Below the pieces are notes generated by a model. The model worked only from the letters and a program-made list of their open reading frames with translations, had not been told where the DNA came from and made no database searches. This document shows positions 34,247-44,937 of a stretch of 64,000 nucleotides of DNA, piece after piece. Position numbers and translations under genes: made by a program. Source of the stretch: Liolophura sinensis (Eukaryota > Mollusca > Polyplacophora > Chitonida > Chitonidae); the NCBI RefSeq assembly GCF_032854445.1, contig NC_088298.1:13873504-13937503 (forward strand), written 5' to 3'. Positions within the stretch are counted from its first letter, which is position 1; the number at the start of each line of letters is the position of its first letter.

Positions 34247-34720
34247 GTGAGGCCACAAGTTGAGATAGGTAGTGTTGGTTCTATCAAACCACAAGTTAAG
34301 GATGTAGGGCAGACTCCTGAGACATGCTGGAGATTCACGCACGATGGTATGGTTACTGGTAATGGAGTTCCCCTCCCCCCCCCCGTTCGTATACTTAGGG
34401 GTACCAGGGCTAGTCAGTCTTTGATGTTGGCAGATGTGATTCCATTATGGCTGAGGAATTTAAGAACGGTGTTCCTAATGAGGTCAAGGTTTATTTGGGT
34501 GAACAGACGGTCAAGGACGTTAACACCGCAGCCAATGATTCCTGCACATTCTGATAAGGTGAACAGCCATGTTTTCATCCAGGGCATTAATGGCAAGTTT
34601 ATTCCTGTTCCATTACTGGAGGTTACCCTTAGTTCTGATTTGGTTACTGGTTTAGTCACTGTAGGGATTAATAATACTTTGCCTGTGGAAGGTATTTCCT
34701 TTTTGCTGAGTATGACTTAA
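34247..34720 (+). pseudogene. protease remnant (157 codons) with inserted gag copy
   Basis: The region with RILRGTRASQSL aligns to the aspartic protease active-site loop, but the D-T-G triad reads G-T-R at 34400-34408, so it is inactive. The later part (GINNTLPVEGISFLL) fits the C-terminal strand region. A C11 run just upstream (about 34374) may mark slippage. A 93-bp segment at 34442-34534 is a copy of gag sequence (see separate entry) placed in a new frame without breaking the open frame. Confidence 0.65.
34442..34534 (+). repeat. 93-bp copy of gag segment 33855-33947
   Basis: 33855-33947 and 34442-34534 match at 89 of 93 positions, the differences all being transitions. The copy begins at CCATTATGG and ends at GCAGCCA. 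Because 93 is a multiple of three, the protease frame continues through it. Confidence 0.95.
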
Positions 34721-34737
34721 CAGGAGATAAAGTTAGG

Positions 34738-35055
34738 GTGTGTCCTCATGTCTGTAGTGTTCCGGTTTTGAACGGCAATACAGAAGACCTACAGGAGGAG
34801 TTTCCAGGTATATTTTCCTCTTGTGTGGTTACCAGGTCACAGAAAAGACCTATGGAGAAAGAAAGTAATTCCTCTATTACCTTTGGGGATTCAGCGGGTA
34901 ATATTAATTTGGCTGAAACTTTCCTTCATGATAATGATGGTGTAGAAGGTGGTCAGGAGTTAGACAGACCTGTGTTCTCTCGATCTGATGTGGATAAACA
35001 ACAACAGTCAGATCCCAGATTAAGAGAATTAAGTAAGTCTACTTTATTTGTGTAG
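34738..35055 (+). pseudogene. linker between protease and integrase
   Basis: Contains EEFPGIFSSCVVTRSQ and later DKQQQSDPRLREL, phrases I associate with the region ahead of integrase in a group of aquatic-animal Gypsy-like elements. It is frameshifted relative to the protease remnant and ends in a stop at 35053. Confidence 0.5.
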
Positions 35056-35058
35056 GAA

Positions 35059-35750
35059 ATAGGCGATGTACCTGCTGGTTATTACAAGCAGGATAAACTG
35101 TTGAGAAGAAAGTACAGATCCCCTCATGTATCAGCTAATGACGACTGGGCAATTTATAATCATGTTGTTTTACCTCCAAGTTGTAGACAGAAAGTATTTA
35201 GAATGGCTGATGAGAATCCGATAGGTGGATATTCAGTCATTAGAAAGACAGAAAGTAAAATCACTCGCCATTTTTACTGGCGTAAGATTCACAAGGATGT
35301 GGTTGATTTCCGTAAGACATGGCACACCTGTCAGCTGGTAGGAAAACTGCAGCATAGTGTAAGACCTATACCATTAATTCGAGTTCCTGCTTTTGGTGAA
35401 ATTTTTATAGGCTGCTTATTGATTGCGTTGGTCCACTGCCTAGAACTAAGCCAGGATACAAGTATCTTTTGACTATTATGGATACAGCTACTAGATTTCC
35501 GGAAGCCATCTCAATGAAACAGATGACTACTCCTCAGATAGTTAATAGTCTGTTACAATTTTTCACAAGGTATTTTTTTTTCATTCACATAGGGAAATGC
35601 AATCTGACTGTTGGTCAAATTTTATGTCAGGCTTATTTAAGAAAGTTATGTATCAGTTCGGGATTAAGCAGCTTAAATGCACGTCTTACCCCCACCCCCC
35701 CCCCCCCCTTTTATCCCAAGGGGCTTTGGAAAGATACCAAGCCTTGAAAA
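35059..35750 (+). pseudogene. integrase remnant in several frames
   Basis: The zinc-binding part (GGYSVIRKTESKITRHFYWR, then HKDVVDFRKTWHTCQ) has lost most HHCC ligands: tyrosine replaces a histidine and tryptophan a cysteine. The catalytic core follows in other frames: LIDCVGPL near 35420, QSDCWSNF near 35600 and GALERY near 35720, carrying D, D and E. Frame changes occur near 35410 and 35580, and a C17 run sits at about 35692. Sequence ends at the junction with the inverted LTR. Confidence 0.7.
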
Positions 35751-36172
35751 GTGCTCTCTACGGAAAATGGAGTACAAATGACGAAAGTCGAATGGCGTGA
35801 AAGGCGATATCTCCAAACCCAGCAAAACCCTTCACAGTGAATGACAGTAAATGTGACTGCTCTCAAATGGACTTGAGTAAATGACTGCTTACAAGTGGAC
35901 GTGAATGAATGACTGCGAGCTTCACAACTCTGTTGCTCATATTTATAGACTAAAGCAAAGAAAATTCTGGATCGTTTGAATGCAAACATATTTACAACAC
36001 CGACACACTCTGTTTACAATGGCAGTAAATTCATAAACACCAAAGCCCCGAGAATGCTCGACGGAATCACAGCTGGCTATAACATGAACGTAATGGGAAA
36101 ATGTAGGTTAGACATTGACACGGTAAAATAAAAAAATATACAATACAATATTTAAAGACGGGATTCGTAACA
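35748..36172 (-). repeat. inverted partial LTR
   Basis: On the minus strand it starts TGTTACGAATCCCGTC and runs about 425 bp along the LTR, to GTACTCCATTTTC and slightly beyond. It contains about 100 bp near 35870-35960 (ATTCATTCACGTCCACTTG complement) that the 5' LTR lacks. Its opposite orientation excludes it as the normal 3' LTR of this element. Confidence 0.85.
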
Positions 36173-38734
36173 ATATATTACTCTCTTTTTATTTATTTTT
36201 GGAAATGTTGGGGGATGGTAAGGAGCATTTCGAACATTCCGATACTAGTTCATTTTGGTCATTGACTTTGTTCATCTCTGACCTCTCAGGGATGAGTAAA
36301 TGCCTAAGAAATAGCAATTCACGCTCCTCTTTTAGCACTATTGTAGATGCAATACTCACAAGTCGAGACCAGGAAAAATACTCGCTCAAGTGATACTTGG
36401 CACATATTCACACTTCACCGGTAATAAGACCTCTAGTCAATTTACCTCAGTTAAGATTTTATTTTAATTGTTCATCCACATGCTTTTTAAGTAGCAACTT
36501 ACTAATAACCTAGCACGATGGCGCACTCTATATCAAGCAAACAATATCAACTTCAAGCACAGAACATGGACATCAGCGCCCTAGCGGCTTTTTGATAGGA
36601 TCAATAGATGCGTTAGATAAGGTTAGCCCTATGTAACAGTGAATCAGGTGCATGTGTTTAAATAGTAACGGGAAAATGGAAGCGATTGTGAGTAATTTAT
36701 ATATCTAAGCTTAATTCGCATGTCACTTATCAAGATTCTGCGCAGACTACAATTGAACTGAATCGTGATCGTAGTTAATTTGCTATTCATATATTCACAA
36801 CGTTACAAATATTGCTATCTGCGCAGCGCATGCGTGCTTTTAACCTTGTGCACAGCATACAGGCAGGCTAGCTCTCTGTTATGGCACAGAAGAGGGCTTA
36901 ATACTAAAAATGAATGATAGTTTATGACGATTTGGACTTGAAACAATTTTTAAAAAAAGGTGTAAATCAGTAAATATTATAGCTTTGACAAAATGTGAAA
37001 ACAAAATGTAAGTTTTCTCTTGAAAATAATATTTATGCGCAGGAAATAAGGTGAAAAATTGAGACACGACATTTTTCTGCTAAATTTTTGATTGTTTGAC
37101 ATGGTACTCAAGTTTCGAATGATGTGTGGTGTGATTAGTGATTTTGCTATTGTGACACTGCATGGACTTGAATGTCATTTAATAAAGAATAAATCATTAA
37201 TTACCTTTTATGGATATGTAGACAGAGGAAGAAAGGGATGTTCTGTGATATGGTCATTAACCTGCATTAATGGCAATAAAACACAGCCCTCTCAGTGCAG
37301 GCATTTGTGATACGTACGTACATCAAAATGCATGGCTTAGCCTTCATTACTGTCTCCTAACGACAAGGTGTCTGTAATTGTAATTGTTGCCTTAGCGAGA
37401 TGCATTTGCCACATTGGAATGTTTCATCCGCGACAAGCTGTTATCAAAGTTCGAATTGATAAAACCTATGGCTTACCGCAAGCCTGTGGCCGTATTACAA
37501 CCGAGCGTTTTCTGTTCATGAACTGTACCTGTCAAACGATATAGTGATATCCCTTAGATTAAAAATAAATTAGCCTGAAAATGTGTGAACAGCAATCCGC
37601 TTGGTTAGGCGGCCGCAGTAATTTGTACAATTCAAAATTATGCCTTGGGAACAAATTATTCAATCAGCGAATAGAAAGGTGCTGGCTACGAAACTAAAAT
37701 ATCGTGCTGAGATAATTCTTCGTTATTGATATTGAAGTCATTTGCAGAACACAAAATCCCATCTAAAGCAAAGCCTTTGACAAGATAATTTGCAGTTTTA
37801 GCGACAGTCCACCTATCTGTCAGCTGTATTATTTTATCAGCAACGGATGCGCTGTGGCAACCTGAGCTCGTCCATAACCTGGCGTGCAGTAAGGTAGTTG
37901 CTTTAACATTCTGTGTCATAAAGGAAAAATAAATAGGTCCCTCCGCTAGAGACTTATTTCTGGGACGGTTTAATCACTATCGTAGAACCAAGTCTGTCCT
38001 GCATTATCTGGCGTCCAAGGGAGAGTATGGTCGCAGAACCGTTAAAAAGATTCAAATTGATGTAGGGGAATTCAGATTGGGCTATTCATTTCTGCACGTA
38101 AACTCGATAACTCAATAACGCCATGTGTATGTTCCAGTCATGGAAGATCTCTTAAAGTCATGAACTGCTGGAGTCTTTTTAGACGGTACCATCTATACCC
38201 GAAAGACAACGAGGTTTTTGCGGGACTGGACTTACATCCGTCAAATGTATAGTTATAAGCTATTTCCGTGCTGTGGTGATGCGATAACCAAGTGGCTAGC
38301 ATCCTAGACTAGAAATGACCTTTCCGTAAAGCCATGCCAGTTTTCCTGGCCATGCATGTTACTCTCATCCATGAATCTCAGCATTCTGCTTCTTTGATTT
38401 GTCATGTCCAGAAGTCAAGACAGCCTATCTAACGAAATTGGCACCTTACGATTTCAGTTGTATATTTTTCTCGTTCTTCAGTATTTTAAAACATTTTTTA
38501 TTTATAATTTTTGGTCTACGAACAAGACAAAGCCAATCTGTAAATGCAAGGGATTGTAACTTTCAATCATCAAAAACAAGTGGAAAACTTCCTCAGAATG
38601 GCCACCAAAACGGCACAAGCCTAACATTATTTCAGGCACCAGAAGCTAAGAACAGTGGTCACAATATGGCGCTACGTGACGTCATCGTTTTCTGTGGCAG
38701 CCATTTGTCACCAATTCGCCACTGTGAATTTTGT
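36173..38734. other. no supported gene
   Basis: Single-copy looking, AT-rich. A 77-codon minus-strand frame (37686-37919) has a reasonable composition (contains KIIQLTDRWTVAKTANYLV) but no convincing splice context, so I do not call it. CCAGAAGCTAAGAACAGTGG near 38640 weakly resembles the repeat end described at 30066. Confidence 0.35.
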
Positions 38735-39240
38735 TTCTTTTAGCGTGCCGCCTATATCCAGCTGTCTGTAAAATTAGTCATACTCGCTAGGAAAATTGCC
38801 TTTAGCCGGTGACACGTAACGACCCAAGCTCTATACACTGACATGTTGAACGTCCATATTATTACAAGGAAAATGCAGTTAGAATAATTTTCTAATTTAT
38901 ATTGTTAAACTCCATCAGCTTAGTTCCGACACCAAGAACTCATTGCCTCGGGTGACGTTGTAATAATTCAAAAACAAGTGACATGCTAGGAAATTAGTGT
39001 AGGGAGAAATTTGTTCACAATGGCTGCACCAACATGCGGTCAGAATAAACTCCACGTAATAATACAGCCTGCACTACACTATCTTCAAATACACTACATG
39101 GCCTTTCCTAACAGCCATCTCTAAATCCACACCGCCGGTAGATCATATACTACAAGAGATAAAATAAAATGCATTTATTAAGGTTATATCATACTAAAAT
39201 GTGTAAACAATTTCAAACCTGGCAGTGTAGTCGTTAAGCG
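38735..39240 (+). mobile_element. copy of the 30066-type repeat, no SINE inside
   Basis: Matches the left half of 30066-31799 in order: CCTATATCCAGCTGTCTG, AGTGACACGTAACG, GACATGTTGAACGTCCATAT, CATTGCCTCGGGTGACGT, GAGATAAAATAAAATGCATT. It has the pre-insertion form of the SINE-A target. Confidence 0.75.
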
Positions 39241-39261
39241 TTTAGGTTAGATAAGGACTAA

Positions 39262-39402
39262 GCACTAGATAAAAGAGCGGTGGAAATCAGTCCTGCAAAA
39301 AGGACGCACATTACCTGCATTCCAAGGACTCCTTTGTCGTCATATGACTGAAAAATTGTTAAGTACGAGGTTAAACGTCAAGCGCTCACCCACTCATTCC
39401 GT
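39262..39402 (+). mobile_element. SINE-B, 5'-truncated
   Basis: CACTAGATAAAAGAGCGGTG onward through TCATATGACTGAAAAATTGT and the (CACTCA)-like end. It sits directly after the repeat at 38735-39240. Confidence 0.88.
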
Positions 39403-40541
39403 AATGCATATGTGAATGTAGACATCTGCTAGTAACTTGTGGGTGTTTTACGTAAATGTTTAAAGTTGTGTTCATCAGCTAAATAAATATAAAACACAAA
39501 AGAATCATATGTCAAGTTCTGTGTTAACCCCAGTGTCTATTTGAACCAGCGAAAGTTAGTTACAGGTAAGTTGTCACACTGTCGCATGAACTTCACTGGG
39601 TTGTGTGGACGGAAATGGCCTTTTAGCGGCTGAATGGTACTGGTGCCGGTGTACCCCTCCTTGTGTTTTATGCATTCTGAATTCAATGAACAGTATTCAA
39701 CCCGCAGTTAGACATGCCAGGCTTACTCTGCATTGTTATTACGCTTTCTGGTATAATGGGTGCTTTGTCACCGACTAATGGCTGTTAGTAACCAAGGGAA
39801 CGCGTCATACCACATACACATTTACATAAACGTCAAGCAAACGTGTCGCTCTGTATCAACATCGCAGTTTGGTATCACTATTTAACGCTAATAAGCTGGC
39901 CTACAGCAAAATGGGAACGTAAATATAATGCCTTTCTCTAAAGTGAACTTGTTACATGTGAAGGTTTAGAGTGTTTAACGGGAATGCCATAACTCGAACA
40001 GCAGCCAGCCTTAAGCGCACCAGTGGTGTATGTTAATTGAATGTGTATCTGAACTATGGCAATCCGGTGGAATGGTAGCCGGCTGGATGGAGAAACAGCT
40101 CTATCCTGTTTAACTACACAGCATGTTAATGCTTGCTGGGTTATCGGGAACCTACAGACGCGATGAAGGTAAATAATTAGGAGGGGTCAATTTAGAAAAT
40201 GTCGCAAAGGTACGCTAAGTGCATTTACCAAGGTGACAAGTTTTAACTAGTGTTGTCACGGATATTAAGTCAGGTGTTAAGAAGGTAAGTTTGGAGGTGC
40301 AAGTTGCGAGTTATGAATTACGAATTAAAACGGATCCGTCCGGCAGCTTACCAGTGCTCTCCGGCAATTCCTGCGAACAAACCAAACGTGACTACTCTGA
40401 CAAGTACATGTCGAAATGCGGCGTTCGATGTGCCCTTTTCATACAATGTTCAGTAAACCCCTGAACCCTTTAGCCTGTTGTTGACCAACATGTGGTTTCT
40501 GACTTTTCTCCGTTAAAAACATGTGCATCTCCTCAGGTTTT
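39403..40541. other. no supported feature
   Basis: Nothing recognised. Confidence 0.4.
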
Positions 40542-40553
40542 AACTTTTGATGA

Positions 40554-40857
40554 ATGAGTGAGTGCGTGAGTGCGTGAGTGAGTGCTTGGGGTTTAACGTC
40601 ATACTTAACAATTTTTCAGTCATATGAGAACGAAGGAACCCTTAGAGTGCATGTAATGTGCCTCCTTGTTGCAGGGCGGATTTCCACTGCTCTTTTATCT
40701 AGTTCTGCTTCACTAAGACGCCTTACCGAAGGGCAGTAAGCCGCCCTGCCCGAGCCATTATTTTTTATAGTCTTAGGTGTGACCCGAGCCAGTATTTAAC
40801 CTGGATCTGCCGTCTCCCGAAGCGGACACTCTGCCAACTGTGCTATCGGGGCCGGTC
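40554..40857 (-). mobile_element. SINE-B with internal deletion
   Basis: Complete ends, but the segment between GAGCCATTAT and TAGTCTTAGG (about 70 bp in other copies) is missing. Flanks AACTTTTGATGA (40542-40553) and AACTTCTGACGA (40858-40869) match at 10 of 12 positions, consistent with an older duplication. Confidence 0.9.
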
Positions 40858-40869
40858 AACTTCTGACGA

Positions 40870-41300
40870 GCAAACGGCACTTAACTTCAGAATCTGTTCA
40901 TCGAACGGCAGAGAATCTATAAGAAACACAGAAAAAGAGGCCCAAAACCAGGGCTGAATGATTTGAACTGTACACATGATTCCAGGAAGTGATGATTTCC
41001 GTCTCTATCCACTTGGCTCATGCCCATGACTTGATGGTTCAGATTTCGAGTTCTAATGCCACTGATACGACCCAGTCGCAAATTAAAGCAGCTTACATGA
41101 GATTCAGCTCAACAGAACAAATCATGATTAAAGCTTAGTTTGCAGATGTTATTTATACCGTACAGACAAAGTTTTGAAAACTGTTTATCTTTAATCTCTT
41201 CGATACATGAAGAGATTATATTTGCACCATCCAAATTATCATTTTTTTCTTATGGTGATTTTGCTGTCACGCCCACATAAAACGAAACAGCCTGTTGTCT
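40870..41300. other. no supported feature
   Basis: Nothing recognised. Confidence 0.4.
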
Positions 41301-42293
41301 ATTTCTTTTAGCGAGTCACCCATATTCAGCTCTCTGCAAAATCAGTGCCAAAAATCAGTACTCGCTGCCAAAATTTCCTCTAGTCAGTGACTCGTAAGAA
41401 CACAAGCTCTACACGTAGACATGTTGAAAATTCATATTCTTGCAAAGAAAATGACGTTAGAACACTTTTTTAACTTATAACGGTGAAGTCCATAAGCTCT
41501 GTTTCGACGACAAAAACCCATTGCCTTGGGTGAAGTAAGAATTATTCAAAAACCAGAGTCATGCTGAATATCGGGTGAAGTTCAACATGTCTTGACGGAG
41601 AGTGACACGAGTTACCTAAACTGCCATCGACTTAACTGTAAACCATGCTACTGACACTGTCATGTTTGATATTGTTTACACGTTTTATTATAATATAAGC
41701 TTAATAAATGAATTTTATTTCATCTCTTGTAGTATATGATCTCAAGGTATCATAGATTTAGAGATGGAGGTTAGGGAAGTTAGGGAATTAAGGAGACGCA
41801 GTCTGTTAGCAGGGACAATAGTGTAGGCTGTGTTACTGTGGAGTTTGTTCAAAAAAATTACTCTCCACTCCCATTGTCTATCATGCAACATTCTTTTGAA
41901 TAACTATGACCTCATAGGCAATCAGTTCTTGGTGTTGAAACTAAGCTTATGGAGTTTGACATTATGAATTAGAAAAGGTATTTCCCCTGCATTTTCTTTT
42001 TAATAATATGGAAGCTCAACGTATGTAAACCTCGTAGAGCCTAAAGGCAATTTTGGTAGCGAATATGACAGATTTTACAGACAGCTGAATATGAGCTACT
42101 CGCTAAAAGAAATAAGACTATAGTGACGCCTCATACATGGTAATTAACATGACTGCGTTTTTTACCTACTTCTCCTTAAGCCATGGTGTTAGAGGGCGTG
42201 GAATTTGTTACTGTTTAACCATTTACATGAGCAGTTAGAACAAAACCCTATCTGAGTTTAATTGATAAGAGGCTATATTTCACTGTTCTGATT
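41301..42293. mobile_element. two inverted copies of the 30066-type repeat
   Basis: 41301-41575 (plus) and about 41645-42293 (minus) are inverted copies of the same half-element and can fold into a long hairpin. The minus copy reaches the terminal motif (TTTCACTGTTCTGATTTT at about 42278, complement of the AAAACTAGAGCAGTGAAA end). The plus copy is truncated at both ends. Confidence 0.7.
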
Positions 42294-42317
42294 TTACACA
42301 TGTCTTAATTATATGGT

Positions 42318-42585
42318 TGGGCCTCCGTGGCTCAGTAGGTTAGCTCGCTAGCGCAGCGTAATGACCCAAGAGCCTCTCACCAATGGGGTCGCTGTGAGTT
42401 CAAGTCCAGCTCATGCTGGCTTCCTCTCCGGCCGTAAGTGGGAAGGTCTGTCAAGCAACCTGCTGATGGTCGTGGGTTTTCCCCGGGCTGTGCCCGGTTT
42501 CCACACACCATATGCTGACCGCCGTCGTATAAGTGAAATATTCCTGAGTACGGCGTAATACACCAATCAAATAAATAAATAAATA
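42318..42585 (+). mobile_element. SINE-A, full length, with target-site duplication
   Basis: GGGCCTCCGTGGCTCAGTAG head with A box, B box GAGTTCAAGTC, body, tail and (AAAT)n. AATTATATGGT flanks it at 42307-42317 and 42586-42596 (perfect, 11 bp). Confidence 0.95.
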
Positions 42586-42596
42586 AATTATATGGT

Positions 42597-43039
42597 AAAT
42601 TTGATATAGACATAATAGCACCGTTATGTGTTTTCCATCAGGTTTTAATTAGTTGTTGGGCGCCCTGGATACATTTTATAATTAAACGTGTCCATAGTAC
42701 CTCTTACAAAGTGGATGGAAAAAATTTTCTGTGCTATATTAAAAGGCTTGATCTTTTAATAGTAAATACTTAATATGCAGATATTTTAACATTATATTTA
42801 TAGAAACAATTACATACACCTCTGATTTATTATTGTTTCCTATCGGCCTAATGAGTAAGTTGTGACCTGAGCAGGACGCCATTTGATAAATTCTGATGAA
42901 CTGAATTGGAGATATACACGAAGTAAAACATGAATTAAGTTTCCATTTGGAACAGTCTACTACAAAATTACCAGTTCTTGATTTTAACGATTTTAGCAAA
43001 CAAGTTGTCACTTAGTCATAACGAACAGACTATGGTATG
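42597..43039. other. no supported feature
   Basis: AT-rich, nothing recognised. Confidence 0.4.
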
Positions 43040-43715
43040 TTCTTTTTAAAACATTCGCATTGTTTACCGCGAGTAGATACGTACAGCCTTCCTAAGGAGC
43101 GTTGTTTATCATGAGTAGATACTTGTAGCCTTCATTTTTACCACAAGCAAATACGTATGCCTTCTTAAGGAGCGTTGTTTACCATGAGTAGATACTTGTA
43201 GCCTTCCAAAGTAGCGTTTTTTACCATGCGTAGATACGTACAGCCTTCCTAAGGGCGTTGTTTACAATGAGAGATAATTGTAGCATTTTAAATGAGCGTT
43301 GTTTACAGTGTGCAGATACGTATAGACTTCCTAACAGCTCTGTGTACCACGAGCAGATACGTATAGCCTTCCTAAGGAGCGTTGTTTACTGTGAGTAGAT
43401 ACTTGTAGCCTTCCAAAGAGCGTTGTGTACCACGAGCAGATACGTATAGCCTTTCTCACAGTGTTGTTTACCACAAGCCGATACTTATGCCTTCCTAAGG
43501 AGCGTTGTTTATCATGAGTAGATACTTGTAGCCTTCCAAAAGAGCCTTGTTTACCATGCGTAGATACGTATAACCTTCCTAAGGAGCGTTGTTCACCATG
43601 AGTAGATACTTGTAGTCTTCCAAAGGAGCGTTGTTCACCATGACTAGATACTTGTAGCCTTCCAAAGGAGCCTTGTTTACCATGCGTAGATACGTACAGC
43701 CTTCCATTTAGAAGC
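43040..43715 (+). repeat. 42-bp minisatellite, about 16 copies
   Basis: The unit is GAGCGTTGTTTACCATGAGT then AGATACTTGTAGCCTTCCAAAG. Two subtypes alternate irregularly (ACTTGTAGCC and ACGTATAGCC/ACGTACAGCC). As 42 is a multiple of three, the minus strand keeps a 138-codon frame with a repeated RLQVSTHGEQRS pattern, but indels in some units shift the frame, so I do not call a protein. Confidence 0.88.
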
Positions 43716-43950
43716 GCTAATGCTAACAAACGTTCACACAGTGACAATCATAATGTGGGTAATTACAGAGCTCATTTTTGGCTTGTTTCAATCAGAAAGA
43801 ATAGTGTGAAAAGAACACAACTTTAACAAAAGTGAAAAAGCCGATAGGGAAACAGTCCTGTGCATGGAAGGACCCAGTGGATTTCTCTGTAAATTTGAAG
43901 CCCCGAACTCGTTAACGGCTCTTGTCTCTCGGGAATTTTCAGCTGTTATT
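43716..43950. other. no supported feature
   Basis: Nothing recognised. Confidence 0.4.
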
Positions 43951-44160
43951 AAGATTCAATAGCTCAAATTTTCAGATATAAAAAACGTGTTAGGCCTTGA
44001 TTTGGATCATTTTTATAATTAAGATTCAATAGCTCAAATTTTCAGATATAAAAAACGTGTTAAGCCTTGATTTGGATCATTTTTATAATAAAGACTCAAT
44101 AGCTCAAATTTTCAGATATAAAAAACGTGTTAAACCTTGATTTGGATCATTTTTATAATT
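43951..44160 (+). repeat. 70-bp tandem repeat, exactly 3 copies
   Basis: Copies begin at 43951, 44021 and 44091 (AAGATTCAATAGCTCAAATT). They differ at only a few positions, so the triplication is recent. Confidence 0.95.
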
Positions 44161-44937
44161 TTAATATATTTATAAATGTTATCATAATTCAGATTAAATA
44201 CATTTGTTTAGATATAAACGGATATTTTCTGTACAATTCCAAACTCATTTTGGTATCTTCAGTATAAAAAAATTCTTTTTTTTTTTATTTTTCTCACTAT
44301 TATTCTTAAGGGTTTAACACCCTCTTCTTGGTATTTGGTGTTAAATTCGGTTCTACCCTAAACAATTGCGGCAAAAACTACATATTTAATTCTGCCGTTC
44401 TCTTTCGCCCCCTCCGGAGAGGTCATGCATTTTAGACCAATCAACGGTAAGCTTTGGCCATTGCAGTTGATCTAATTTTTTCGAAGGTGCGTCTGTATGA
44501 CATATCGCCGAGCTCAGATTGGAACGTCATAAAACAAATGGTTCTTTTTCCACTGCATGGTGTCTGGGTGTAAAATATCAAAAATGTAAAAGCAAAAGCA
44601 CCGAAGGAAATTCCGATAGCTCATTTCATCAAAGCAAATATAACAAGTAAACAAACTCAAATTCTTTTATTTGTAGAAATACTCAGTATGAACTGATATT
44701 ATTCAGGGAGGCAAATATACCGGCCAGTGTGTTGCGTGACAAACTCGATGTTGTTTCAAATGACATCTTTATTTAATATGTATATTTACAAACGGCAAAT
44801 AACAGCGTGGAAGAATATAGATATTGGAACTAGTTTTTTCCAGAGACTAAATGATGCATGTTCTTTCATCAGGCAAAATCTTGTGAAATAAAGATGTTCA
44901 TGGCTGTGTTAAATTTTGAATTTTGTCCGTTACACTA
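44161..44937. other. no supported feature
   Basis: 44400-44540 has CCAAT-type words (GACCAATCAACGG, GATTGGAACG) and modest CpG, but no exon is attached. Confidence 0.35.

Larger units (their letters stand above)
32870..36172 (+). mobile_element. decayed Ty3/Gypsy-type LTR retroelement
   Basis: In order: 5' LTR (32870-33697), a primer-binding-site-like word, gag scraps, zinc knuckle, protease, linker and integrase, then an abrupt join at about 35750 to an LTR piece in the opposite orientation. Every reading frame is broken. Reverse transcriptase and RNase H are absent. Because integrase follows protease, the order could match Gmr1-type elements, where integrase precedes reverse transcriptase, with the 3' part lost; simple deletion of RT is the alternative. 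Confidence 0.8.

Noticed and set aside
33855-35750. Active retroelement
   Set aside because: The protease triad is altered, zinc ligands are lost, several frame breaks occur, RT is absent and the 3' LTR is inverted. It is clearly inactive.
42318-42430. tRNA gene
   Set aside because: A and B boxes are present, but the sequence is the head of SINE-A, continues into the SINE body, and has a target-site duplication. No proper acceptor stem is formed.
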